Positions 1-10,332 of a stretch of DNA of 64,000 nt are shown here, piece by piece. The notes beneath the pieces were generated by a model that was not told the DNA's origin, did not search any database, and saw nothing but the letters and a program-made list of their open reading frames with translations. A program made the translations under genes and the position numbers. The number at the start of each line of letters is the position of its first letter. The stretch's first letter is position 1. Source of the stretch: Populus alba (taxonomy: Eukaryota; Streptophyta; Magnoliopsida; Malpighiales; Salicaceae); contig NC_133296.1 in NCBI RefSeq assembly GCF_005239225.2, positions 8,990,001-9,054,000 of the forward strand. The letters run 5' to 3'.

Positions 1-1616
1 CTACTCAAATTCTTATAGGAGTTTCTGGAGGATATTTTCCTTAGCATGGCAAAGAAGTTGCTACTCGATGCCGATGGCGTCTAGTCTGACTAGACCACCA
101 ACAAGACTAGAGTACCGGCTCAAAAGGTCCATAACTCTTGATCCGACCGTTGGATCATCATCAAATGTTTACAGGAGTTTTTGGAGGATGTTTTCCTTTG
201 CATTGCAAATAAATTGCTACTTGGCGCCTACGACGTCTTTTCAAGCTAGACGACTAACCAGACCAGAGTACCAGGTCATAAGATTCATAACTCTTAATCT
301 GATCATTGGATTGTGCTCAAATTTATACAAGTGTTTTTGGAGTCTGTTTTCCTTGGTGTCATAATGAAATCCTTACTCGATGCCTACGATGTTTGGTCGG
401 GCCAGACCACCGACCAGACCAGAGTACCGGCTTAAAAGGTCCATAACTGTTGATCCGACCATTGGATTGTGCATAAATTTTTACAAGATTTTTCGGAGGT
501 TGTTTCCTTGGTGTTGCAATGAAATTGCTACTCCACATGATAGCGTCTCATCAGGCCAAACCAACGAGTAGACTAGAGTATCGACTCAACAGGTCCACAA
601 CTCTTGATTCGACCGTTGGATCATGCTTAAATTTTTACAGGAGGTTTTAGAGGTTGTCTTCCTTAACATTGTCAAGAAATCACTACTCTATGCTAAAAGC
701 GTCTGGTCGAGCCAGACTACCGACCACACTAGAGTACCAGCTTAAAAGGTCCATAACTTTTGATCTGATTGTTGGATCGTGCTTTAATTTTTACATGAGT
801 TTCCAGAGGCTGTTTTCCTTGGCATCGTAATGAAATGGCTACTAGACACTGACTGCATCTCGTTGGGCCAGGCAAATCACCAAACTAGAGTACCAGCTCA
901 AAAGGTCAATAACTTTTGATCTGACTGTTGGATCGTGCTGTAATTTTTACAAAAGTTTATGGAGGCTAGTTTCCTTAGTTTCGTAATGAAATGGCTATTG
1001 GACGTTGATAGCATCTTGTCGAGCCAGACCACTGACTAGACTAGAGTACTAGATTCAAAGGTTCATAATTGTTGATCCGACTGTTGTATCATGCTTAATT
1101 TTTTACAGTAGGTTCTAGAGGCTGTTTTCCTTGGTGTCGCAATGAAATGGCTACTCGACGTTGACGGTGTATCATACGACCAGAACACTAAAAAGGACAG
1201 AGTATTGACTCAGAAAGTCCATAAATTTGATCCAACCATTGGATCACGCTCAAATTCTTACAGGAGCTTCTAAAAGCTATTTTCCTTAGTGTCATAAAGA
1301 AATCGCTACTCTACAGCTACGATGTCTCGTCGGGCTAGACCTTAGACCAGACTGAAATATCGGCTCAAAATGTCCATAACTTTTCATCCAACCATTGGAT
1401 CATGCTTACATATTTATAGTTGTTTTTGGATGTTATTTTCCCTGGCGTAGCAAAGAAATTACTACTCAACGCCAACAGTGTCTCGTCGAGCTAGACCACC
1501 AACCAAACTAGAGTACCGAATCAAAAAGTCCATAACTTTTGATCTGATAATTGGATTGTGCTTTAATTTTTACAGGAGTTTCAGGCGAATGTTTTCCTTA
1601 GCATCACAATGAAATC
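1..1616. repeat. Satellite-like tandem repeat, ~157-bp monomer, left part
   Basis: About ten degenerate head-to-tail monomers. Each has the landmarks CTAGAGTACCG, then GGTCCATAACT, then CCGTTGGATC, then a TTTTTACAGGAG-like stretch, then GTTTTCCTT and GAAAT-GCTACTC. The CATAACT landmark recurs near 130, 285, 440, 595, 750, 907, 1063, 1222, 1375 and 1533, giving a period of 153-160 bp. Monomers differ by many substitutions, so the array is old. Short reading frames in it are by-products of the repeat and not genes. The array resumes in phase at 14363, after the A insertion. Confidence 0.9.
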
Positions 1617-1621
1617 ACTAC
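1617..1621. repeat. Left target-site duplication (ACTAC) of the A array
   Basis: ACTAC directly precedes the first A LTR and is repeated at 14358-14362 directly after the last A LTR. This 5-bp duplication is the footprint of one gypsy-type integration, so the whole 12.7-kb array descends from a single insertion into the satellite. Confidence 0.9.
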
Positions 1622-2333
1622 TGATGCGGACCAGCCCAGAAACACCAGCAAGGACCCATTACATGTTCCAAATGGACCCATGACTCGGTCCAAGACAAAG
1701 ACATTGAAAGAAGCATTGAATGCATTGGTTTTGAAGGTTTCCACCAAGTCAGAATTGGAAGGTCCATTGGAGTATCAAGAGGAGATCCTAGTACATCTTA
1801 TCCATGTGGAAGAGGGGTCCAATACAACCTTATTTGGGCCATGAGATAAGGGCTTTATTTTATTTTGTTAGCTACAGCCCAAGGCTTGTTTGGGCTTAAT
1901 TCATACTTTGTTTTAAGCTAGGATCCAAGGCTTGTTTGGATTAAGTTATGGGCTTTTCATTTTAGGGTTTTGGGCCAGTTTTGAGTGGACCTCATATAAG
2001 TCCACATAAAGGGTCCATTAGGGTTAACTTTTCAAGAACTATTTAAACTCATGTAGGCCAAAATTTCGGCAGCTTTGATGATTATTATTCTGAACTTTTC
2101 AGTTTTAACGTGTGAGAGTGATTCTTGCATTCTTCAGTTCTTGAACGAACTGAATTTGACTTATCGAAGATTAACTGGCTTCGTGGCGTCATTCTACTCA
2201 TTCCAATAGTGTTGGTGCCTTGGGGCAGGTTTCCATTGTGTCGCACTCCTATCAGACCTATTTCGGCTTTCCGGGATCAGATCTCAATCTTGATTGTGGG
2301 TTGCGTGACCACGTGATCATGAGGTTCGCATCA
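1622..2333 (+). repeat. A array LTR 1 (712 bp)
   Basis: Begins TGATGCGGACC and ends GGTTCGCATCA, giving a near-perfect 11-bp terminal inverted repeat. Its first ~220 bp encode the C-terminal tail of pol ending at a TGA. A TATA-like TATTTAAA lies at 2040-2047. A CACGTG G-box-like hexamer lies about 20 bp from the 3' end. Diagnostic bases: C1668, C2160, C2175, C2219, T2320. Confidence 0.93.
2040..2047 (+). promoter_or_regulatory. TATA-like box of the A LTR
   Basis: TATTTAAA occurs in the middle of the LTR, where a U3 promoter would be expected, and recurs at the same place in the other A and C LTRs. No transcript start can be read from sequence. Confidence 0.45.
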
Positions 2334-3017
2334 GTTGGTATCAGAGCAAGTCACGAAGTGAAAGTGACTAAACAGGTTGTGGTTCCATTTTTGATTGGGA
2401 AATATGTTGATGAAGTTCTGTGCGACGTGGTACCAATGCAAGCAAGTCACATCTTGTTGGGGAGACCATGGCAATATGATAGGAAGGCAATTCATGATGG
2501 GGTTAAAAATAGGTATACCATTGTAAAAGATGGTAAAACCATCACTCTTGTACCTCTTACACCCAAACAGGTGTATGATGATCAAATAAAGCTAAAAAGT
2601 GAGCATGAGGCGATGGGGAGAGAAAATCAAGGTGAGGAAAAAGGGGAGAGAAGACCATCAGATTCGGCTAGAACCCAAACCACTACAACCCATTCGGCCA
2701 CCCATCCAAACACAAGCAAATATTCGGCCAACACTCCAAACAAATCAAACCATTCGACCACAACTCAAAAACACCCAAATCTGGCCAAGAGTGGAGGTAA
2801 GACAAGAGGAGTGAAGAAAGTCAGCAAGTGTGATGAGAATTGTGTGGAAAAACTAAAGAAACAACCCAATTTTTATGCTAGAGAGGGTGAGGTCAGATCT
2901 GCATTTTTCACTAACAAGCCAATGATCTTACTTGTGTACAAAGAGGCTTACTTTAATACTAATGATCTTGATCATATTGTGCCTAGTGTTGCTATTTCTT
3001 TTGTTGCAGGGATTTGA
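2220..3017 (+). pseudogene. Truncated retropepsin remnant (array unit 1)
   Basis: This 265-codon frame starts inside LTR 1, reads through the primer site and enters the C-terminal half of the element protease at about residue 45, with the landmark ILLGRPWQ near residue 80. The catalytic Asp-Ser-Gly part present in the minus-strand A element (near 48390-48410) is missing because gag and the start of protease were deleted. A low-complexity Thr/Asn/Ser/Lys-rich linker follows (residues ~135-205). One extra T in the T run near 2998-3001 shifts the frame away from pol; copy 3 lacks the extra T and is continuous there. Protease activity is not expected. Confidence 0.8.
2336..2347 (+). other. Primer-binding site, initiator tRNA-Met, A array unit 1
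   Basis: TGGTATCAGAGC lies 2 bp after the LTR end and is complementary to the 3' end of plant initiator tRNA-Met, the usual minus-strand primer of gypsy and copia elements. The same site follows LTR 2 (6334-6345) and LTR 3 (10335-10346). Confidence 0.93.
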
Positions 3018-5841
3018 TGATGTGTTCCCCGACGATACTCCTAGCGGATTACCACCATTGAGGGGGATAGAGCATCAGATTGATTTCGTACCCGGAGCTT
3101 CAATTCCTAACCGACCAGCTTATAGAAGCAATCCCGAGGAGACGAAGGAGCTTCAAAGGCAAGTTGATGAGTTGATGGAAAAGGGCTACATTCGTGAGAG
3201 TATGAGTCCGTGTGCTGTACCCGTGCTACTTGTGCCAAAGAAGGATGGAACATGGAGGATGTGTGTTGATTGCCGAGCCATCAACAACATAACGGTAAAG
3301 TATAGACATCCCATCCCTAGGCTTGATGACATGTTAGATGACTTACATGGATCCTGTATTTTCTCTAAAATTGACTTGAAAAGTGGGTACCATCAAATTA
3401 GGATGAAAGAAGGTGATGAATGGAAAACAGCATTTAAGACTAAGCATGGTTTGTATGAATGGTTAGTAATGCCGTTTGGACTTACAAATGCACCTAGTAC
3501 GTTTATGCGTTTAATGAATCATGTGTTGCGGGCATTCATAGGTAAGTTTGTGGTTGTGTATTTTGATGACATTTTGATATATAGCAAGAACTTAACTGAG
3601 CATCTTGATCATTTGCGTAATGTACTTAGTGTGTTGCGTAGTGAGAAATTGTATGCTAATCTTAAAAAGTGTGCCTTTTGCATGGAGAAAATTGTGTTTC
3701 TTGGCTATGTTGTAACTGCACAGGGTATCGAGATGGATGAGGAGAAAGTTAAGGCCATCCGGGAATGGCCTACACCCAAATCGGTAAGTGAGGTAAGGAG
3801 TTTTCATGGGTTAGCTAGTTTTTACAGGCGTTTTGTGAAAGATTTCAGCACAATAGCTGCGCCCTTGAATGAAGTTGTTAAAAAGTCAGTTGGGTTTAGA
3901 TGGGGGGAGGAACAAGAGTTGGCTTTTGTTTTTTTGAAAGAAAAATTATGTTCTGCACCTGTTTTGGCTTTATCTGACTTTACAAAAGCATTTGAAATAG
4001 AATGTGATGCGTCTGGAATAGGAATAGGTGCTGTTTTGATGCAGGATCAAAGACCTATTGCGTATTTCAGTGAGAAGTTAAGTGGAGCGACCTTGAACTA
4101 TCCCACTTACGACAAAGAACTCTATGCTTTGGTAAGAGCACTTGAGACATGGCAGCATTACTTGTGGCCAAAAGAGTTCGTAATCCATTCGGATCATGAG
4201 TCCTTGAAACATCTGAAAGGACAAGGTAAGTTGAATAGGAGGCATGCAAAATGGGTTGAATTCATTGAAACTTTTCCTTACGTAATCAAGTATAAGCAAG
4301 GGAAAGAGAACATCGTAGCTGATGCACTCTCGCGCAGGTATGTTCTTTTACACACCATGAATACTAGATTGTTAGGTTTTGAATATGTGAAGGAATTGTA
4401 TGATAATGATTCTGACTTTGCTGAGATTTATAATGCATGTGGACATTCGGCTTTCGGTAAGTTTTATTTGATGGATGGTTATTTGTACAAAGAGAATAGA
4501 TTGTGTGTTCCTACTAGTTCTTTGCGTGAATTGCTTGTTCGTGAAGCACATGGGGGTGGTTTAATGGGTCACTTTGGGGTTGCGAAAACCTTGGATGTAT
4601 TGCATGAGCATTTCTATTGGCCAAAGATGAAAAGATATGTGCAACGAATTTGTGAACAGTGCATTGCTTGTAGAAAGGCAAAATCTAGAGTACAACCGCA
4701 TGGACTATATACACCACTACCTGTGCCTACTGAACCTTGGGTAGATATCTCTATGGACTTTGTTTTAGGTTTACCTAGGTCAAAGAAAGGTAGAGACTCT
4801 ATCTTTGTTGTGGTAGATAGGTTTTCTAAAATGGCGCATTTCATTGCATGCCATAAAACAGATGATGCATCTCATATCGCAGACTTGTTCTTTAGAGAGA
4901 TTGTACGTTTGCATGGCATTCCTAAGAGTATAGTGTCAGATCGTGATGTTAAGTTCCTTAGTTACTTTTGGAAGACCTTATGGGGAAAGTTGGGAACTAA
5001 ACTCTTATTTTCAACAACATGCCATCCTCAAACAGATGGACAAACTGAGGTAGTGAATAGAACATTATCCCAACTTTTACGTGCTGTAATTCAAAAGAAT
5101 TTGAAAAGTTGGGAAGAATGTTTGCTTTTTATTGAGTTTGCTTATAATAGAACTGTGCATTCAACTACTACTTTTTCTCCTTTTGAAATTGTTTATGGTT
5201 TTAATCCACTAACTCATATGGACTTAATTCCTTTACCTTTTGAAGAAAGGGTAAGTTTAGATGGTGAAAAGAAGGCAAAGATGGTGAGAGAACTCCATGA
5301 GGGAGTTCGACTACAAATAGAGAAAAAGAACAGACTTTACGCTTCTAAAGCAAATAAGGGACGTAAACTGGTTGTTTTCCAACCCGGTGATTGGGTATGG
5401 GTGCACATGCGTAAGGAACGATTTTCTAACCAAAGGAAATCAAAATTACAGCCTCATAGTGATGGTCCTTTTCAGGTTTTAGAGAGAATCAATGACAACA
5501 CATACAAAATCGACCTTCCAGGTGAGTATAGTGTTAGTGCTGCCTTTAATGTTGCTGATCTTACTTTGTTTGACACAGATTTTGATTCGAGGTCGAATCC
5601 TTTCGAGGAGAGAGGGGATGATGCGGACCAGCCCAGAAACACCAGCAAGGACCCATTACATGTTTCAAATGGACCCATGACTCGGTCCAAGACAAAGACA
5701 TTGAAAGAAGCATTGAATGCATTGGTTTTGAAGGTTTCCACCAAGTCAGAATTGGAAGGTCCATTGGAGTATCAAGAGGAGATCCTAGTACATCTTATCC
5801 ATGTGGAAGAGGGGTCCAATACAACCTTATTTGGGCCATGA
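2932..5841 (+). CDS. pol: A-family pol: reverse transcriptase-RNase H-integrase, open in unit 1
   Basis: An open frame of 969 codons. Roughly the first 25 residues are read out of frame with protease because of the extra T near 3000; genuine pol starts around [12 protein letters not shown]. Reverse transcriptase has the catalytic YFDD near residue 209. RNase H follows with CDASGIGIG near 357 and [10 protein letters not shown] near 420. Integrase has an HHCC zinc region (~535-580) and a DDE core: Asp in [10 protein letters not shown] (~607), Asp in VSDRDVKF (~670), Glu in DGQTEVVNR (~706). The C-terminal part ends in a basic GPMTRSKTK motif and runs 223 nt into LTR 2. No classical chromodomain is visible, as in CRM-type elements. 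These enzymes copy element RNA into DNA and insert it, but no gag is encoded here. Confidence 0.92.
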   Translation: MCTKRLTLILMILIILCLVLLFLLLQGFDDVFPDDTPSGLPPLRGIEHQIDFVPGASIPNRPAYRSNPEETKELQRQVDELMEKGYIRESMSPCAVPVLLVPKKDGTWRMCVDCRAINNITVKYRHPIPRLDDMLDDLHGSCIFSKIDLKSGYHQIRMKEGDEWKTAFKTKHGLYEWLVMPFGLTNAPSTFMRLMNHVLRAFIGKFVVVYFDDILIYSKNLTEHLDHLRNVLSVLRSEKLYANLKKCAFCMEKIVFLGYVVTAQGIEMDEEKVKAIREWPTPKSVSEVRSFHGLASFYRRFVKDFSTIAAPLNEVVKKSVGFRWGEEQELAFVFLKEKLCSAPVLALSDFTKAFEIECDASGIGIGAVLMQDQRPIAYFSEKLSGATLNYPTYDKELYALVRALETWQHYLWPKEFVIHSDHESLKHLKGQGKLNRRHAKWVEFIETFPYVIKYKQGKENIVADALSRRYVLLHTMNTRLLGFEYVKELYDNDSDFAEIYNACGHSAFGKFYLMDGYLYKENRLCVPTSSLRELLVREAHGGGLMGHFGVAKTLDVLHEHFYWPKMKRYVQRICEQCIACRKAKSRVQPHGLYTPLPVPTEPWVDISMDFVLGLPRSKKGRDSIFVVVDRFSKMAHFIACHKTDDASHIADLFFREIVRLHGIPKSIVSDRDVKFLSYFWKTLWGKLGTKLLFSTTCHPQTDGQTEVVNRTLSQLLRAVIQKNLKSWEECLLFIEFAYNRTVHSTTTFSPFEIVYGFNPLTHMDLIPLPFEERVSLDGEKKAKMVRELHEGVRLQIEKKNRLYASKANKGRKLVVFQPGDWVWVHMRKERFSNQRKSKLQPHSDGPFQVLERINDNTYKIDLPGEYSVSAAFNVADLTLFDTDFDSRSNPFEERGDDADQPRNTSKDPLHVSNGPMTRSKTKTLKEALNALVLKVSTKSELEGPLEYQEEILVHLIHVEEGSNTTLFGP
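5605..5618 (+). other. Polypurine tract of A unit 1
   Basis: GAGGAGAGAGGGGA sits directly before LTR 2, the expected primer for plus-strand DNA synthesis. It lies inside the pol frame. The same tract precedes LTR 3 and LTR 4. Confidence 0.88.
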
Positions 5842-6331
5842 GATAAGGGCTTTATTTTATTTTGTTAGTTACAGCCCAAGGCTTGTTTGGGCTTAATTCA
5901 TACTTTGTTTTAAGCTAGGATCCAAGGCTTGTTTGGATTAAGTTATGGGCTTTTCATTTTAGGGTTTTGGGCCAGTTTTGAGTGGACCTCATATAAGTCC
6001 ACATAAAGGGTCCATTAGGGTTAAATTTTTCAAGAACTATTTAAACTCATGTAGGCCAAAATTTCGGCAGCTTTGATGATTATTATTCTGAACTTTTCAG
6101 TTTTAACGTGTGAGAGTGATTCTTGCATTCTTCAGTTCTTGAACGAACTGAATTTGACTTATCGAAGATTAACTGGCTTCGTGGCGTCATTCTACTCATT
6201 CCAATAGTGTTGGTGCCTTGGGGCAGGTTTCCATTGTGTCGCACTCCTATCAGACCTATTTCGGCTTTCCGGGATCAGATCTCAATCTTGATTGTGGGTT
6301 GCGTGACCACGTGATCATGAGGTTCGCATCA
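5619..6331 (+). repeat. A array LTR 2 (713 bp), recombinant type
   Basis: Shares the LTR 4 base at the first diagnostic site (T5665) and the LTR 1 bases at the four 3' diagnostic sites. It shares private differences with LTR 3, for example GTTAGTTACAG where LTRs 1 and 4 have GTTAGCTACAG. Confidence 0.92.
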
Positions 6332-9300
6332 GTTGGTATCAGAGCAAGTCACGAAGTGAAAGTGACTAAACAGGTTGTGGTTCCATTTTTGATTGGGAAA
6401 TATGTTGATGAAGTTCTGTGCGACGTGGTACCAATGCAAGCAAGTCACATCTTGTTGGGGAGACCATGGCAATATGATAGGAAGGCAATTCATGATGGGG
6501 TTAAAAATAGGTATACCATTGTAAAAGATGGTAAAACCATCACTCTTGTACCTCTTACACCCAAACAGGTGTATGATGATCAAATAAAGCTAAAAAGTGA
6601 GCATGAGGCGATGGGAGAGAAAATCAAGGTGAGGAAAAAGGGGAGAGAAGACCATCAGATTCGGCTAGAACCCAAACCACTACAACCCATTCGGCCACCC
6701 ATCCAAACACAAGCAAATATTCGGCCAACACTCCAAACAAATCAAACCATTCGACCACAACTCAAAAACACCCAAATCTGGCCAAGAGTGGAGGTAAGAC
6801 AAGAGGAGTGAAGAAAGTCAGCAAGTGTGATGAGAATTGTGTGGAAAAACTAAAGAAACAACCCAATTTTTATGCTAGAGAGGGTGAGGTCAGATCTGCA
6901 TTTTTCACTAACAAGCCAATGATCTTACTTGTGTACAAAGAGGCTTACTTTAATACTAATGATCTTGATCATATTGTGCCTAGTGTTGCTATTTCTTTGT
7001 TGCAGGGATTTGATGATGTGTTCCCCGACGATACTCCTAGCGGATTACCACCATTGAGGGGATAGAGCATCAGATTGATTTCGTACCCGGAGCTTCAATT
7101 CCTAACCGACCAGCTTATAGAAGCAATCCGAGGAGACGAAGGAGCTTCAAGGCAAGTTGATGAGTTGATGGAAAAGGGCTACATTCGTGAGAGTATGAGT
7201 CCGTGTGCTGTACCCGTGCTACTTGTGCCAAAAGAAGGATGGAACATGGAGGATGTGTGTTGATTGCCGAGCCATCAACAACATAACGGTAAAGTATAGA
7301 CATCCCATCCCTAGGCTTGATGACATGTTAGATGACTTACATGGATCCTGCATTTTCTCTAAAATTGACTTGAAAAAGTGGGTACCATCAAATTAGGATG
7401 AAAGAAGGTGATGAATGGAAAACAGCATTTAAGACTAAGCATGGTTTGTTATGAATGGTTAGTAATGCCGTTTGGACTTACAAATGCACCTAGTACGTTT
7501 ATGCGTTTAATGAATCATGTGTTGCGGGCATTCATAGGTAAGTTTGTGGTTGTGTATTTTGATGACATTTTGATATATATAGCAAGAACTTAACTGAGCA
7601 TCTTGATCATTTGCGTAATGTACTTAGTGTGTTGCGTAGTGAGAAATTGTATGCTAATCTTAAAAAGTGTGCCTTTTGCATGGAGAAAATTGTGTTTCTT
7701 GGCTATGTTGTAACTGCACAGGGTATCGAGATGGATGAGGAGAAAGTTAAGGCCATCCGGGAATGGCCTACACCCAAATCGGTAAGTGAGGTAAGGAGTT
7801 TTCATGGGTTAGCTAGTTTTTACAGGCGTTTTTGTGAAAGATTTCAGCACAATAGCTGCGCCCTTGAATGAAGTTGTTAAAAAGTCAGTTGGGTTTAGAT
7901 GGGGGGAGGAACAAGAGTTGGCTTTTGTTTTTTTTGAAAGAAAAATTATGTTCTGCACCTGTTTTGGCTTTATCTGACTTTACAAAAGCATTTGAAATAG
8001 AATGTGATGCGTCTGGAATAGGAATAGGTGCTGTTTTGATGCAGGATCAAAGACCTATTGCGTATTTCAGTGAGAAGTTAAGTGGAGCGACCTTGAACTA
8101 TCCCACTTACGACAAAGAACTCTATGCTTTGGTAAGAGCACTTGAGACATGGCAGCATTACTTGTGGCCAAAAGAGTTCGTAATCCATTCGGATCATGAG
8201 TCCTTGAAACATCTGAAAGGACAAGGTAAGTTGAATAGGAGGCATGCAAAATGGGTTGAATTCATTGAAACTTTTCCTTACGTAATCAAGTATAAGCAAG
8301 GGAAAGAGAACATCGTAGCTGATGCACTCTCGCGCAGGTATGTTCTTTTACACACCATGAATACTAGATTGTTAGGTTTTGAATATGTGAAGGAATTGTA
8401 TGATAATGATTCTGACTTTGCTGAGATTTATAATGCATGTGGACATTCGGCTTTCGGTAAGTTTTATTTGATGGATGGTTATTTGTACAAAGAGAATAGA
8501 TTGTGTGTTCCTACTAGTTCTTTGCGTGAATTGCTTGTTCGTGAAGCACATGGGGGTGGTTTAATGGGTCACTTTGGGGTTGCGAAAACCTTGGATGTAT
8601 TGCATGAGCATTTCTATTGGCCAAAGATGAAAAGATATGTGCAACGAATTTGTGAACAGTGCATTGCTTGTAGAAAGGCAAAATCTAGAGTACAACCGCA
8701 TGGACTATATACACACTACCTGTGCCTACTGAACTTGGGTAGATATCTCTATGGACTTTGTTTTAGGTTTACCTAGGTCAAAGAAAGGTAGAGACTCTAT
8801 CTTTGTTGTGGTAGATAGGTTTTCTAAAATGGCGCATTTCATTGCATGCCATAAAAACAGATGATGCATCTCATATCGCAGACTTGTTCTTTAGAGAGAT
8901 TGTACGTTTGCATGGCATTCCTAAGAGTATAGTGTCAGATCGTGATGTTAAGTTCCTTAGTTACTTTTGGAAGACCTTATGGGGAAAGTTGGGAACTAAA
9001 CTCTTATTTTCAACAACATGCCATCCTCAAACAGATGGACAAACTGAGGTAGTGAATAGAACATTATCCCAACTTTTACGTGCTGTAATTCAAAAGAATT
9101 TGAAAAGTTGGGAAGAATGTTTGCTTTTTATTGAGTTTGCTTATAATAGAACTGTGCATTCAACTACTACTTTTTCTCCTTTTGAAATTGTTTTATGGTT
9201 TTAATCCACTAACTCATATGGACTTAATTCCTTTACCTTTTGAAGAAAGGGTAAGTTTAGATGGTGAAAAGAAGGCAAAGATGGTGAGAGAACTCCATGA

Positions 9301-9842
9301 GGGAGTTCGACTACAAATAGAGAAAAGAAACAGACTTTACGCTTCTAAAGCAAATAAGGGACGTAAACTGGTTGTTTTTCCAACCCGGTGATTGGGTATG
9401 GTGCACATGCGTAAAGGAACGATTTTCTAACCAAAGGAAATCAAAATTACAGCCTCATAGTGATGGTCCTTTTCAGGTTTTAGAGAGAATCAATGACAAC
9501 ACATACAAAATCGACCTTCCAGGTGAGTATAGTGTTAGTGCTGCCTTTAATGTTGCTGATCTTACTTTGTTTGACACAGATTTTGATTCGAGGTCGAATC
9601 CTTTCGAGGAGAGAGGGGATGATGCGGACCAGCCCAGAAACACCAGCAAGGACCCATTACATGTTTCAAATGGACCCATGACTCGGTCCAAGACAAAGAC
9701 ATTGAAAGAAGCATTGAATGCATTGGTTTTGAAGGTTTCCACCAAGTCAGAATTGGAAGGTCCATTGGAGTATCAAGAGGAGATCCTAGTACATCTTATC
9801 CATGTGGAAGAGGGGTCCAATACAACCTTATTTGGGCCATGA
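6332..9842 (+). pseudogene. pol: A array unit 2: protease remnant and pol, frameshifted
   Basis: Same content and same gag deletion as unit 1, with primer site at 6334-6345. Protein-level matches run through protease (6350-6800), reverse transcriptase with YFDD near 7557, RNase H (7950-8320), integrase zinc region (8540-8680) and DDE core (8750-9080), ending in the basic tail inside LTR 3. At least a dozen single-base length changes break the frame, for example near 7061, 7128, 7148, 7231, 7376, 7447, 7578, 7830, 7925, 8711, 8854, 9190, 9378 and 9402. Nearly all are in homopolymers or short repeats and there are almost no substitutions, so many may be consensus errors. Confidence 0.85.
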
Positions 9843-10332
9843 GATAAGGGCTTTATTTTATTTTGTTAGTTACAGCCCAAGGCTTGTTTGGGCTTAATTC
9901 ATACTTTGTTTTAAGCTAGGATCCAAGGCTTGTTTGGATTAAGTTATGGGCTTTTCATTTTAGGGTTTTGGGCCAGTTTTGAGTGGACCTCATATAAGTC
10001 CACATAAAGGGTCCATTAGGGTTAAATTTTCAAGAACTATTTAAACTCATGTAGGCCAAAATTTCGGCAGCTTTGATGATTATTATTCTGAACTTTTCAG
10101 TTTTAACGTGTGAGAGTGATTCTTGCATTCTTCAGTTCTTGAACGAACTGAATTTGACTTATCGAAGATTAACTGGCTTTCGTGGCGTCATTCTACTCAT
10201 TCCAATAGTGTTGGTGCCTTGGGGCAGGTTTCCATTGTGTCGCACTCCTATCAGACCTATTTCGGCTTTCCGGGATCAGATCTCAATCTTGATTGTGGGT
10301 TGCGTGACCACGTGATCATGAGGTTCGCATCA
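9620..10332 (+). repeat. A array LTR 3 (713 bp), recombinant type
   Basis: Nearly identical to LTR 2, including its private GTTAGTTACAG variant, the LTR 4-like T9666 and the LTR 1-like bases at the 3' diagnostic sites. An extra T occurs near 10180. Confidence 0.92.

Noticed and set aside
68..571. Open stretches of 98 and 63 codons in the satellite
   Set aside because: They follow the repeat period, differ between monomers and have no domain; open by chance.
1..1616. CRISPR-like repeat array
   Set aside because: Monomers of ~157 bp are contiguous with no unique spacers, in plant DNA; an ordinary tandem satellite.
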